Origin: Kiritimatiellia bacterium
Lineage (GTDB): Bacteria > Verrucomicrobiota > Kiritimatiellia > UBA8416 > JADHWI01
NCBI GenBank assembly: GCA_016783565.1
Contig: JADHWI010000004.1
Span: 22,346-86,345, forward strand
DNA: 64,000 bases
Direction of reading: 5' to 3'
Positions 17,379 through 25,959 of this stretch are shown here, piece by piece. Position 1 is the first letter of the stretch. Every line of letters begins with the position of its first letter. The translations under genes and the position numbers were made by a program. The notes beneath the pieces are model-generated. The model was not told the origin of the DNA. It searched no databases and saw nothing but the letters and a program-made list of their open reading frames with translations.

Positions 17379-18760
17379 TGTGTCTCCATGGTCTGTTGGT
17401 CGTTCAAGGGTTCTTCGATTTCTGCTCCGGTGAGTCTCTCAATGGTGATTGCAGCAGCGTGGTAGTCCGACAGTGCGTCGATCAGTAAGTTTTTGGTCTG
17501 AACAAGTCCGCGCTGTGCGTCCAGCATATCCAGGAATCCAAATTTGCCCTGCTGATAGCCGTCTCGCGCGGCGGTGAAGGCACTCTCCATGGCAGGGATA
17601 ACGGTTTGGGTCAGTGTTCGAGCACGCCGGTGTGCTATGCTGAGTTTTGTGTGACCCTCAGTCAGGTCGGTGGTCAGCCAGCCTCGGACGGCGATGCGCT
17701 GAGCGTTTGCCCCGTCCAGTGTATGTTTGGCGGCGGCAATATGTCCCTGATTGCGATTGAAGAGTGGCAGCGGGGCTGCGATCCCGAATGCCATTGCATC
17801 GGTTCCGTCTTCTTCGTAGCTTTGCAAGGCGATCGATGCTTTTACGTTGGGCACGCGTGCCGCCTTGGCGGCGGCCAGATTGGCTTCCAGCTTCTCCTGT
17901 TCAGCGTTCAGACGAGCCAGTTCCGGGTTGGCATCCAGCTTCTCCCGCAGAGCCTGTAGGTCGGGAATAGCATCTGGAATCGTCTCGATCTCTCCCGACA
18001 TGCGCGTAAAATGGGGTTCCTGTGCGCCCCACATTTGTGCCAGCCTGATGCGCGCGGATTTCAGATTGTCGCGCGCTGCAGCGATATCCAGTCGGGTAAG
18101 TTCCAGTGCCGCAGCAGTCTTTGTTGCTTGCAGCGGAGGCTCTTTGCCTGCGTTGACGCGCTCTTGTGCCGCATCGCGAACGCTTTCTGCGAGTTTTACG
18201 GCATCCAGTGCCAAGGTCATTCGCTGTTGTGCGGCGATGAGTATGGCTGACCGCTGTCGGGTCTCCGCGATGACATCAAGGCGAGCTGATTTGTAGTCCC
18301 ACTGGGCCAAGCGGGCATTGATGTCAGCCTGGTGCGTGCGCCACTTGCGTTTACCGCCAAGTTCAATTTCCTGAACCAGTGCGAGGACTGTTTCCGAGGA
18401 ATCAAATCCCGCTCCGTCCCTGTCGTACTCCTCGACTTCGGCTTTGATTATGGGGTTGGGCAGGAAACCAGCCTGTTTTGCCAGAGCTCGGGAAGCCTGA
18501 ATTCGGTGTTCTTCTGCTATGAGCTTGGGGCTTCTGGCGAGGGCGAGCTGCAGAGCTTGCGACAGATTGATCTGATCTGTGTGTTCAAGTGGTTCCTGCG
18601 CTGTCTCAGCGGTAGGCTTTTCCTGTTTGGCTGTTGCGTACTGCTCGGGAGTCAATTGCGTGTCGTGAGGGTTCGCGTATTGTGTACTCGTGGCGCACCC
18701 TGATCCCGCTGCTATGCAGATAGCGAGCAGGGCAATGGTTGCATCGTGTCTTTCTATCAT
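17375..18760 (-). CDS. TolC-like outer-membrane efflux lipoprotein, CusC/CzcC family
   Basis: The 461-residue protein has a lipoprotein signal ending GSGC (acylated Cys22). It then shows the two repeated OEP domains, with helices such as QALQLALARSPKLIAEEHRI and a second QGKFGFLDMLDAQRGLV half. It would form the outer-membrane and periplasmic tunnel for the RND pump. It is directly upstream of the adaptor gene with a 4-nt ATGA overlap. The order outer-membrane channel, adaptor, pump is the usual czcCBA/cusCBA order. The 133-nt gap to the small exported protein upstream contains an imperfect hairpin but no gene that I can support. Confidence 0.9.
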   Translation of the reverse strand: MIERHDATIALLAICIAAGSGCATSTQYANPHDTQLTPEQYATAKQEKPTAETAQEPLEHTDQINLSQALQLALARSPKLIAEEHRIQASRALAKQAGFLPNPIIKAEVEEYDRDGAGFDSSETVLALVQEIELGGKRKWRTHQADINARLAQWDYKSARLDVIAETRQRSAILIAAQQRMTLALDAVKLAESVRDAAQERVNAGKEPPLQATKTAAALELTRLDIAAARDNLKSARIRLAQMWGAQEPHFTRMSGEIETIPDAIPDLQALREKLDANPELARLNAEQEKLEANLAAAKAARVPNVKASIALQSYEEDGTDAMAFGIAAPLPLFNRNQGHIAAAKHTLDGANAQRIAVRGWLTTDLTEGHTKLSIAHRRARTLTQTVIPAMESAFTAARDGYQQGKFGFLDMLDAQRGLVQTKNLLIDALSDYHAAAITIERLTGAEIEEPLNDQQTMETQ

Positions 18761-18893
18761 CGTCTTCTCCGTTTGAACCGTTATGAAGGGTTGTGTCCTG
18801 TTGTAGCAACACAGGGGGGGGTAGGGGCGGCAGCTAAAATTCCAGACAAAGAGGTCGTGAATTTTGGTTATCGCCGATACAGGGGGATGCTGA

Positions 18894-19337
18894 TCAGGTT
18901 CGCAGTATCGTCACGCGCTGCACGTGCAGGTGAGGCGACGGGCGAGCGGTCATGCCGCAGGTCAAATGTTGAATGGATGTCTCGGCAGTTTTTAGAGGAT
19001 GAATCAGTGTTGTTGTAGCATTCTTGAGTAACTTCGTAATTGAGCGCGATGTCGTGTTGGGAGCGGTGCTGTGGAGGGCGTGATCGAGGGATAGAGCCAG
19101 ATCAATACAACTGTTGCAATCGTGTGCACCTGCGTGCTCTTTGATCAATGGTTCCGGGGGTCGGTGTTTGTTTGTGGTTTCGCATGCGTTATGACACGTG
19201 TCATGGTGCGCTGGCTCAATCGCCACATGCCCATCCGTTCCGATGCACAGCACCATGCCCGATGTGCCTGAGATCAGCACCGAAAGCATGGCCCAGCCTG
19301 CAACAATCACTTTTAAAATATTTAAACGTTTTTTCAT
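18894..19337 (-). CDS. Small secreted Cys/His-rich protein, first gene of metal-efflux operon
   Basis: This 147-residue protein starts MKKRLNILKVIVAGWAMLSV, a signal peptide or single membrane helix. A short extracytoplasmic region follows with Cys31, HHDTCHNAC (Cys48, Cys52) and HDCNSC (Cys74, Cys77) interspersed with histidines. No enzyme family is recognisable. Position at the head of the RND efflux operon and the paired Cys/His motifs suggest periplasmic metal binding or sensing. A ribosome site is weak (AGCGG). The gene is divergent from the trmO fragment at 19.44 kb. Confidence 0.65.
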   Translation of the reverse strand: MKKRLNILKVIVAGWAMLSVLISGTSGMVLCIGTDGHVAIEPAHHDTCHNACETTNKHRPPEPLIKEHAGAHDCNSCIDLALSLDHALHSTAPNTTSRSITKLLKNATTTLIHPLKTAETSIQHLTCGMTARPSPHLHVQRVTILRT

Positions 19338-19432
19338 CCGCTAATTAGATTAGCATATCGATGCGGGTACGACAACCGGTAATTTGAGACGAAAAGAGTA
19401 GCGTTTTTTGTCGCTGCCGTTCGGATAAAAGG

Positions 19433-21055
19433 ATGATGAAAATGAAGCCCATAGGAACGATCCATACGCCATTCACTGACCCAGCGGGAATGCCTATCCA
19501 GCCCGCGGGGGCCTCCGGCGTGAAGGGCACTGTCGAAGTTTTGGAAGAATACCGAGGGGGGCTGAAGGATCTCGATGGGTTTTCCCATCTCCCAAAACGG
19601 AATTCTCGCTGGTATGTCTGCGTGGCCATAGCACTCATGCTCGGTGTAAGCGTACTTCTTGCCGGTGCTGAGGAAGCAAAGAGACCGAACGTCCTTCTGA
19701 TAGCCATAGACGATCTGAATGACTGGGTCGGATGTATGGGCGGACACCCGCAGGCGAAGACGCCGAATATTGATCGGTTGGCCGCTCGGGGAGTGCTGTT
19801 CAACAATGCCCACTGTCAGTCCCCCGTGTGCAACCCCTCACGGGCCAGCATGATGACATCGCTCTATCCGGCGACTACGGGTATCTACTTTCTCAGCCCT
19901 GACCTCAGTGCATCACCTGTTGCCAGGAAGAATGTACTCTTACCTCATCGCTTTGAGAAAGAAGGATATCATGTCACCGGGGCTGGCAAATTGTTCCATG
20001 GTAATCAGAACAAGAAGTACCTGTCCAATTATGCCGGTTCGTTCGGAGGCTTTGGGCCCAGGCCAAGGAAGAAACTCTCATCTTTTCCCGGACATCCCCT
20101 ATGGGACTGGGGAGTCTTTCCGGATCGCGACGACGAAATGCCGGATCATAAGATCGCCAAATGGGGGGTGTCTCAACTACAGAAGAAGCACGACAAACCA
20201 TTATTCCTGGCCACCGGCTTCTATCGTCCACATGTTCCTCAGTACGCACCTCAGAAATGGTTCGACATGTATCCCCTGGACTCCTTAAAACTTCCCGCCG
20301 TCATGGAGAACGATCTTGGTGACTTATCTGAGTATGCGATCAATCTGACACGGCTCAAACACGTGTCACCCACTCATAGCTGGGTGATGAAGAACGATGA
20401 GTGGAAGCCGCTGGTTCGGTCCTATCTGGCCTGTATGAGCTTTGTGGATCATCAGGTTGGCAAGCTTATGGATGCACTGGATAACAGCCCCTACAAAGAC
20501 AATACCTTCGTTGTGCTTTATACTGACCATGGTTTTCACCTGGGAGAGAAGGAACGTTGGGCCAAGCGCAGTCTTTGGGAGGATGGCACGCGAACACCCA
20601 TGGTCATCGTCGGTCCCGGCGTTGCCAAGGGTAGAGTTTGCAAGAAGCCTGTTCAGTTGTTGGATATCTATCCAACCCTATTGGATGTGGCAGGCTTGAA
20701 GGCTGACCCTAAGCTTGAGGGTCATTCCATGACGCCATTGCTGAAGAATCCTGAGGCAGATTGGCCTTATATGGCTCGAACCAGTTTTGGCCCAGGCAAC
20801 TATGCCATACGCTCAGAACGCTATCGCTTCATCCATTACAATGACGGCAGTGAGGAGTTTTATGACAATGCGGAGGACCCCAATGAATGGAAGAACCTGA
20901 TCGAGACCCCTGAGCTGGTTGCGCTGATAGAGGAACACCGAACTTTTTTGCCGAAGAGCACCCATCCGATCCTTGGAAAGGACTCAACAGGACATGCAGC
21001 TTTCAACGCAAGCAAAAGAAATGCCAGCAAACCGGATGCAGGCGACAGCAAATAG
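19433..21055 (+). CDS. Type I sulfatase fused in frame to a TrmO N-terminal fragment
   Basis: From about residue 84 this is a Cys-type sulfatase: RPNVLLIAIDDLNDW (metal-binding Asp93/Asp94), CNPSR at 133-137 (Cys133 converted to formylglycine), GAGKLFHGN and YTDHGFHLGEKERWAK. The family hydrolyses sulfate esters, usually of polysaccharides. Residues 54-80 (PKRNSRWYVCVAIALMLGVSVLLAGA) look like a sulfatase signal peptide that has lost its own start. Residues 1-53 instead match the start of TrmO, a cytosolic tRNA methyltransferase. Thus translation from the trmO site (AAAAGGA before 19433/19442) would yield a fusion with an internal signal sequence. An internal GTG or ATG near 19631-19646 could give a shorter protein, but no good ribosome site is evident. 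Confidence 0.85.
   Translation: MMKMKPIGTIHTPFTDPAGMPIQPAGASGVKGTVEVLEEYRGGLKDLDGFSHLPKRNSRWYVCVAIALMLGVSVLLAGAEEAKRPNVLLIAIDDLNDWVGCMGGHPQAKTPNIDRLAARGVLFNNAHCQSPVCNPSRASMMTSLYPATTGIYFLSPDLSASPVARKNVLLPHRFEKEGYHVTGAGKLFHGNQNKKYLSNYAGSFGGFGPRPRKKLSSFPGHPLWDWGVFPDRDDEMPDHKIAKWGVSQLQKKHDKPLFLATGFYRPHVPQYAPQKWFDMYPLDSLKLPAVMENDLGDLSEYAINLTRLKHVSPTHSWVMKNDEWKPLVRSYLACMSFVDHQVGKLMDALDNSPYKDNTFVVLYTDHGFHLGEKERWAKRSLWEDGTRTPMVIVGPGVAKGRVCKKPVQLLDIYPTLLDVAGLKADPKLEGHSMTPLLKNPEADWPYMARTSFGPGNYAIRSERYRFIHYNDGSEEFYDNAEDPNEWKNLIETPELVALIEEHRTFLPKSTHPILGKDSTGHAAFNASKRNASKPDAGDSK
19442..19591 (+). pseudogene. trmO: Truncated trmO 5' end (tRNA t6A37 methyltransferase)
   Basis: The 50 codons from 19442 encode MKPIGTIHTPFTDPAGMPIQ and, further on, KGTVEVLEEY and GLKDLDGFSHL, the conserved N-terminus of TrmO (UPF0066/YaeB). 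In intact proteins FSHL/I is followed by a hydrophobic strand and an HFH or similar segment. Here it runs directly into sulfatase sequence at about 19592. The C-terminal two-thirds of trmO, including the RPNPIG motif, is not found anywhere in the window. The remnant keeps its ribosome site and now sits at the 5' end of the sulfatase frame. Confidence 0.85.
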
Positions 21056-21079
21056 CCGCGCCCGATCCGCAGCGTCGGC
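21055..21079 (+). terminator. GC-rich hairpin at end of first sulfatase
   Basis: GCCG-CGC ... GCG-T-CGGC forms a 7-bp stem with one bulge directly after the stop codon. No T-tract follows. The rest of the 257-nt spacer before the second sulfatase holds nothing else I can support. Confidence 0.35.
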
Positions 21080-21312
21080 TGCTTGGTAAATACATCCATA
21101 TCTCTCATTCTGGTATGTTTGAAAGCAACACTCAATATTGACGACGCAATTCTTAAAGGCGTATCGCTGACGAGGTGGCTTGAAAAATATATGCATAGGT
21201 GTATCTTTACCGGATGCGTAAATGGATAAGGAGTCCGTGGAAGGACAGGTTCCGGCAACATGCCTATACGCACAACATAGCTCTACTCTACGGGAAGACA
21301 AAGGGTATTGAA

Positions 21313-22737
21313 GTGGAAACAACACGACACAATTTTGTGATAACTGTAGCTCTCATTGCTATGTGCGTGCTGTCACCCTGGACTGCATCTTCGGCTGAAG
21401 CTAAAACAAAACCCAACATCATTCTTTTGTTTATCGACGACATGGGCTGGGCTGATTTTTCCTGCTTCGGCAATAAGGATGCAGCCACGCCTAACATAGA
21501 CAATATAGCGAAAGAGGGTATTGCCTTTGAGCAATTCTACGTGAACTCTCCTATCTGCTCACCCTCGCGCGTTGCGATCTCCACGGGGACCTACCCACAA
21601 CGCTGGCGGATCACCTCGTATCTGGCACATCGCAAGGCAAATAGGAACCGCGGTATTGCGAATTGGCTTGATCCACAAGCACCCATGCTGGCCCGTAGCC
21701 TCAAGGACGCCGGTTATACTACTGGTCACTTCGGAAAGTGGCACATGGGGGGGCAGCGAGATGTAACCGATGCACCCGCGATCACTGATTATGGATTTGA
21801 CGAATCATTGACCAATTTTGAGGGGCTTGGCCCAAAACTCCTGCCATTGACGATAAACAAAGAAGGTAAAGTGGGGCGCATCTGGAAGGACGCCGAACGA
21901 CTGGGAAAACCCGTGATCTGGATGCAGCGATCTGAAATCACTACTGGATTTATCGATGCAGCCATTAGGTTCATGAAATCCTCGAACGAGGCGGGCAAAC
22001 CATTCTATGTGAATATATGGCCTGATGACGTCCATAGCCCATTCTGGCCCTCCTATGAGCGTATCAAGAAAACGAGCAACAAACGTGAACTTTATCTGGC
22101 CGTCCTGGAAGAAATGGATAAGCAATTTGCCAAGCTCTTTGATTTCATCAAAGGGAATAACGACCTGCGCAAGAATACCATTGTTCTTGTCTGCTCAGAT
22201 AATGGACCAGAAAAGGGTGCAGGGTTGGCTGGTCGTTTTAAAGGATTTAAGACCCATTTATACGAAGGAGGCATTCGCTCATCCCTCATAGTATGGGCAC
22301 CAGGCTTGATGGAGATGAATGCGGTGGGTTTGAGAAATAAAGAGTCGGTATTTTCCGCCATTGATCTAACACCTTCCCTGATAAAATTGGCTGATGCCAA
22401 AGCGCCAGACAACATCAACTACGATGGGGAAGATCTTCTTGATACCTTGTTGGGGAAATCAAAAGCATCACGTAAGAAACCTATTTTCTTTGGTCGACCG
22501 CCAGACCGGAAAAATTTCTATGGATTTAAAAACCTGCCTGATCTTGCCGTTCGCGATGGAAAATGGAAGTTGCTATGTGATTTCGATGGCGGGAGACCAG
22601 AGTTATATGACTTAATTAGCGATCCAGGCGAAACTACGAACCTTGCAGAGGCACAATCCAGGAAGACGAAAGAGCTCAAAGAAAGGCTCTTGGACTGGTA
22701 TCGATCCATGCCGTCTTCTTCTCCTTTGGGGCTGTAG
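21313..22737 (+). CDS. Secreted type I sulfatase (arylsulfatase family)
   Basis: The 474-residue protein has a signal peptide (METTRHNFVITVALIAMCVL to about residue 30). It then has KPNIILLFIDDMGWADFSCFG (metal-site Asp pair), CSPSR at residues 82-86 with formylglycine precursor Cys82, TGHFGKWHMGG and VCSDNGPE. I chose the GTG at 21313 because AAGGG lies 7 nt upstream and the signal peptide begins there; the open frame extends back to 21199 without homologous content. It follows the fused sulfatase on the same strand, so the pair probably acts on sulfated polysaccharide. Substrate cannot be read from sequence. No formylglycine-generating enzyme or anaerobic sulfatase maturase is present in the window. 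Confidence 0.88.
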   Translation: METTRHNFVITVALIAMCVLSPWTASSAEAKTKPNIILLFIDDMGWADFSCFGNKDAATPNIDNIAKEGIAFEQFYVNSPICSPSRVAISTGTYPQRWRITSYLAHRKANRNRGIANWLDPQAPMLARSLKDAGYTTGHFGKWHMGGQRDVTDAPAITDYGFDESLTNFEGLGPKLLPLTINKEGKVGRIWKDAERLGKPVIWMQRSEITTGFIDAAIRFMKSSNEAGKPFYVNIWPDDVHSPFWPSYERIKKTSNKRELYLAVLEEMDKQFAKLFDFIKGNNDLRKNTIVLVCSDNGPEKGAGLAGRFKGFKTHLYEGGIRSSLIVWAPGLMEMNAVGLRNKESVFSAIDLTPSLIKLADAKAPDNINYDGEDLLDTLLGKSKASRKKPIFFGRPPDRKNFYGFKNLPDLAVRDGKWKLLCDFDGGRPELYDLISDPGETTNLAEAQSRKTKELKERLLDWYRSMPSSSPLGL

Positions 22738-22882
22738 TGAGCTCTCTGAGGATAGCGAACCACGGCATGGAACGCTCTCTCCTCTTACCTGCGGCATTTC
22801 ACATTACACTTCTCACAGAACGCTCTTACTGTGCAAGAGTCTTGCCAACGCAGTGCTTTACTCGTATGCTTGGTTTGGTTTA

Positions 22883-22908
22883 TTCAGGCTTAACTTAACC
22901 GGCCTGAA
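22883..22908 (+). other. Hairpin 30 nt before phoH
   Basis: TTCAGGC and GCCTGAA form a perfect 7-bp stem around a 12-nt loop. It could end the sulfatase transcript (a weak terminator without a T-tract) or regulate phoH. The rest of the 200-nt spacer shows no gene. Confidence 0.35.
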
Positions 22909-22937
22909 TCGTTGTATAGGGGGCAGCCTGAGGAGGT

Positions 22938-24275
22938 ATGGTGAGCGATAAGAAGAGTTTTGTTCTTGATACGAATGTGTTGTTGCACAATGCGGAATGC
23001 ATTGAGTGCTTTGCGGACAATTCGGTTGTGATCCCGATGGCCGTGATTGAAGAGCTGGATAAATTCAAGAGCCAGAGTAATGAGCTGGGGCGCAATGCCC
23101 GACAGGTCATCCGGCATTTGGATGCATTGCGGGCTCAGGGTAATTTGCGTGATGGCGTTCCATTGACATCCGGTGGCGAGCTTAAAATCATGTCGCAAAC
23201 TTTCCCCTCTGCAGACTCGGAGCTTGTCGAAGATATTCCGGACAACCGTATCCTGCTGGTTGCCGCAGTGCTGCATCGTGCCGGTGAACGTGTGATTTTT
23301 GTCAGTAAGGATATCAATGCCCGGTTGAAGGCCGATGCGCTCGGTATTGAGGCGCAGGATTTTGAGAAAGAAAAAATAAATTTTGATGAATTGTATACGG
23401 GATACTCCGATGTGGAAGTATCTGCCGAGGTGATTGAAGCGTTCTTTGCCACCAATGTGCTTGAAGGCGTTGATGATTTGGGGAGATATCCCAACGAGTT
23501 TCTGAGTTTGCACAGCGACAATGGAGAGCGAAAGACGGCTCTGGCGCGGACGGTGAAGCCGGGGACGATTTCGCACCTTTCGAGCAAATACGAAAAGATA
23601 TGGAACGTGCAGGCCCGAAATCGTGAACAACGCATGGCGATTGAGTTGCTCATGGATCCTGATGTTCAGCTTGTCACGCTGGTGGGCATGGCGGGTACAG
23701 GCAAGACGTTACTTGCTCTTGCTGCTGCGCTACAATGCACAGAGAAGAATGGACGCTACGATTCTGTGTTGGTGAGTCGACCTGTTGTGCCTTTGGGCAA
23801 GGATATCGGTTACCTGCCTGGTGATAAGGACGAGAAGTTGGCGCATTGGATGCAGCCTATCTTTGATAATCTGGCGTTTTTGTTGCGGCCGGCACCCCAG
23901 ATGGCTGGAAAGAAAAAGAAGAGCACGGTTACTACGCAGCAGCGAATCGATAAGCTTCTAAAGAGTAATACCCTTGTTCTTGAGGCGCTTACGTATATCC
24001 GGGGACGATCTATTCCTCGTCAGTATGTGATTGTGGATGAGGCGCAGAATCTGACCCCGCACGAGGTGAAGACGATTATCAGTCGGGCAGGGGAGGGGAC
24101 TAAGATGGTGCTGACGGGAGACCCGTATCAGATTGATAATCCGTATCTTGATGCGTCCAGCAATGGGCTCACCTATGTGGCCGAGCGCATGAAGGTGCAC
24201 CAGTTGCACGGACATCTGACGCTGAAGACCAGTGAGCGTAGTGCGTTGGCTGCCATTGCTGCGGAGTCGTTGTAA
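22938..24275 (+). CDS. PhoH2-type protein: PIN ribonuclease domain plus PhoH ATPase
   Basis: The 445-residue protein has an N-terminal PIN domain (KSFVLDTNVLLHNAECIECF, residues 4-23, with catalytic Asp; later acidic residues in PDNRILLVAA and VSKDINARLKA). Its C-terminal PhoH ATPase has a Walker A LVGMAGTGKTLLALA at about residues 250-264 and a Walker B YVIVDEAQNLTPHE at about 361-374. PhoH2 proteins act as RNA helicase-ribonucleases. The start is ATG 22938 or GTG 22941; AGGAGG lies immediately before and is close to both. It converges on the parvulin gene with a 27-nt gap. Confidence 0.9.
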   Translation: MVSDKKSFVLDTNVLLHNAECIECFADNSVVIPMAVIEELDKFKSQSNELGRNARQVIRHLDALRAQGNLRDGVPLTSGGELKIMSQTFPSADSELVEDIPDNRILLVAAVLHRAGERVIFVSKDINARLKADALGIEAQDFEKEKINFDELYTGYSDVEVSAEVIEAFFATNVLEGVDDLGRYPNEFLSLHSDNGERKTALARTVKPGTISHLSSKYEKIWNVQARNREQRMAIELLMDPDVQLVTLVGMAGTGKTLLALAAALQCTEKNGRYDSVLVSRPVVPLGKDIGYLPGDKDEKLAHWMQPIFDNLAFLLRPAPQMAGKKKKSTVTTQQRIDKLLKSNTLVLEALTYIRGRSIPRQYVIVDEAQNLTPHEVKTIISRAGEGTKMVLTGDPYQIDNPYLDASSNGLTYVAERMKVHQLHGHLTLKTSERSALAAIAAESL

Positions 24276-24302
24276 ACGCTGTAGACTGGTTCGATCCTGG
24301 TG

Positions 24303-25088
24303 CTATTCCTCGCGGATGAGGGCTTTTTCTTTAAGGTTGTCAATGAAGGCATTGAGTGCGTCATCTCGTGCGGTCTCATGCAGGTGTTCCGCAATATACG
24401 GGCGGGCTTCTTCCAATGAAGATTGTTCGGCTTTATGTTTTTCATACACCTTGGCAATGTGGTAGCCGAACGGCGTTTGAAAGACATCGCTGACTTCGCC
24501 CGGTTGCAGATTGAAAACGACCTCGTCAAAGGCGTCCACCATTTGACCTCGAGAAAAAATGCCGAGATCGCCGGCTTGGTCGGGGCAATCGGAGTGCTGA
24601 ACGGCCAATTCTTCAAAGGAAGCACCTTGCCTGATCTGTTCCCGAATATTCAGCGCTGAGGTATATGCATTCGGTTCGCTGTAACCCTGGGGGGCGTGTT
24701 TGACAATGTGTGCGGCATGGATCCGCTCCGGTTCGATGAACAGGTCTTTGTGATCGTTGTAGTATGTGGTGATTTCGGCATCGGAGGGTTCTGGCGTCTG
24801 GCTTGTAATGTCGTCAACGACGGCTTGAACCTGTTCCTGCGTCAGCGTGTTATCGGCAATTTCCTCATTTGTCGAGGTGTCGTCGGATGTTTTTTTTGCG
24901 CGCACGGCAGCTTCCTGTTGAAGCAAATGTCGTTCGATAATGTTTTCTCTTGCCCACTTTTGCAGGCGATCCAAATCTGCGTCCATCTCATTGTGTTGGG
25001 CGTACTGTTCATATTCAGGTCTGAGGCGATCGAACTCGGCGTCAATTTCCTCTTGTTTGATTTCGAATTCATTCACAAAAAGCGTCAC
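24303..25088 (-). CDS. Parvulin-type peptidyl-prolyl isomerase (NifM/PrsA-like)
   Basis: The 261-residue protein has an alpha-helical N-terminal chaperone region followed by a parvulin domain: IHAAHIVKHAP (about residue 133), FEELAVQHSDCPDQAGDLG, MVDAFDEVVFNLQPGEVS and FGYHIAKV. It lacks a signal peptide, so unlike SurA/PrsA it should be cytoplasmic, as in NifM-like proteins. It catalyses cis-trans isomerisation of X-Pro bonds to assist folding. The client is unknown; hydrogenase or nitrogen-related clients are possible but unsupported. It lies 25 nt downstream of the PGPGW membrane protein on the same strand. Confidence 0.88.
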   Translation of the reverse strand: MTLFVNEFEIKQEEIDAEFDRLRPEYEQYAQHNEMDADLDRLQKWARENIIERHLLQQEAAVRAKKTSDDTSTNEEIADNTLTQEQVQAVVDDITSQTPEPSDAEITTYYNDHKDLFIEPERIHAAHIVKHAPQGYSEPNAYTSALNIREQIRQGASFEELAVQHSDCPDQAGDLGIFSRGQMVDAFDEVVFNLQPGEVSDVFQTPFGYHIAKVYEKHKAEQSSLEEARPYIAEHLHETARDDALNAFIDNLKEKALIREE

Positions 25089-25113
25089 GAGGCTTGTCTC
25101 CAGTTTTATTGCT

Positions 25114-25530
25114 TTAGTTGTTTTTCAATTTCGGTCGGACCAGTGGCTGTTTGCCTGCTTTGTGGCGCAACAAGTTGGTGAATCGCCATACGGAATGTTG
25201 CGTAATCAACCACCGTTCGGCCCGGTATTTCCCAGGATAGTTCATCAGGGTCAATCCGACCAGTATGGTGAGTACGCCTTGCCCAGGCGTGACCAACATG
25301 ATGATCCCCATCAGAGCGAACGTTAGACCAATCAGGTTTCGAATGATCAGCAGGAGGATGCAAAGGATGGGGTAGCGTTGGGTTAAGCAAGCGGTGTGGC
25401 GTCTGGGTTCGGAAAAATAGTCAGGCGGAATGGACGCCACAATAATGGGGATCAGAATGAGCGTTGCAATAAATATAATGGCCGACACACCGGCAATCCA
25501 CCCCATCCAGTCTTCTGTGTTCGGTATCAT
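25114..25530 (-). CDS. PGPGW-family small membrane protein
   Basis: The 138-residue protein has three likely transmembrane segments (IAGVSAIIFIATLILIPIIV, ILCILLLIIRNLIGLTFAL, and IIMLVTPGQGVLTILVGLTL). The TPGQGVLTILVGLTLMNYPG motif marks the putative PGPGW transmembrane family. Its function is unknown. I prefer the ATG at 25530; an upstream in-frame TTG at 25569 would add 13 residues and has no ribosome site. It precedes the parvulin gene in a probable two-gene operon. Confidence 0.7.
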   Translation of the reverse strand: MIPNTEDWMGWIAGVSAIIFIATLILIPIIVASIPPDYFSEPRRHTACLTQRYPILCILLLIIRNLIGLTFALMGIIMLVTPGQGVLTILVGLTLMNYPGKYRAERWLITQHSVWRFTNLLRHKAGKQPLVRPKLKNN

Positions 25531-25833
25531 GTCCGACAGTATCCATGTTGGCGTTGTTCTTGCAAGCAAGCTTTGAGATGGCAGTGACGTTTTGTGTAGT
25601 TCAGCTTCTGTTTGGCGTGGCTATACGTGTAGGGTGGGTGGGAAATATAGGAATTCGTGTACAATGTGGTGGTTAATCTCTTTGTTATTACATATTTGTA
25701 ATGCTATGCGTTATAAAATTACATAATTGTGTTGCCGTTGTGATGCTCTACGAAAAAGTAGATTTTTTAAGAATGTATAACGTCTTTTTCTGCAATGACT
25801 TGCAGGTCTTACTTCTCAAGCATGTCAAACGAT

Positions 25834-25848
25834 TGGCACGTTTGCTGC
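25834..25848 (+). promoter_or_regulatory. Sigma-54 promoter of glnN
   Basis: TGGCAC-N5-CTGC matches the sigma-54 consensus TGGCAC-N5-TTGC at all but one base, with a T before the -24 box and AA after the -12 box. Transcription would start near 25860, about 100 nt before glnN. The 429-nt region between the PGPGW gene and glnN is AT-rich, contains no gene and has room for upstream activator sites. The window encodes a NifA-type activator at 52554-54134 that could act here. Confidence 0.75.
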
Positions 25849-25959
25849 AATAAGCTTACCAGCGAAAGATATTATGACTTTTCTGTGCTGGACAGAGTAG
25901 TTTAAGGAGAATAGCTTGGCATAATGGTCGATGGAGCGGCCGGAAAGGCAGGAGTAGAG

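Noticed and set aside
19345-19813. Minus-strand open frames across the trmO-sulfatase junction
   Set aside because: They overlap plus-strand sequence that clearly encodes TrmO and sulfatase motifs and have no homology-like features.
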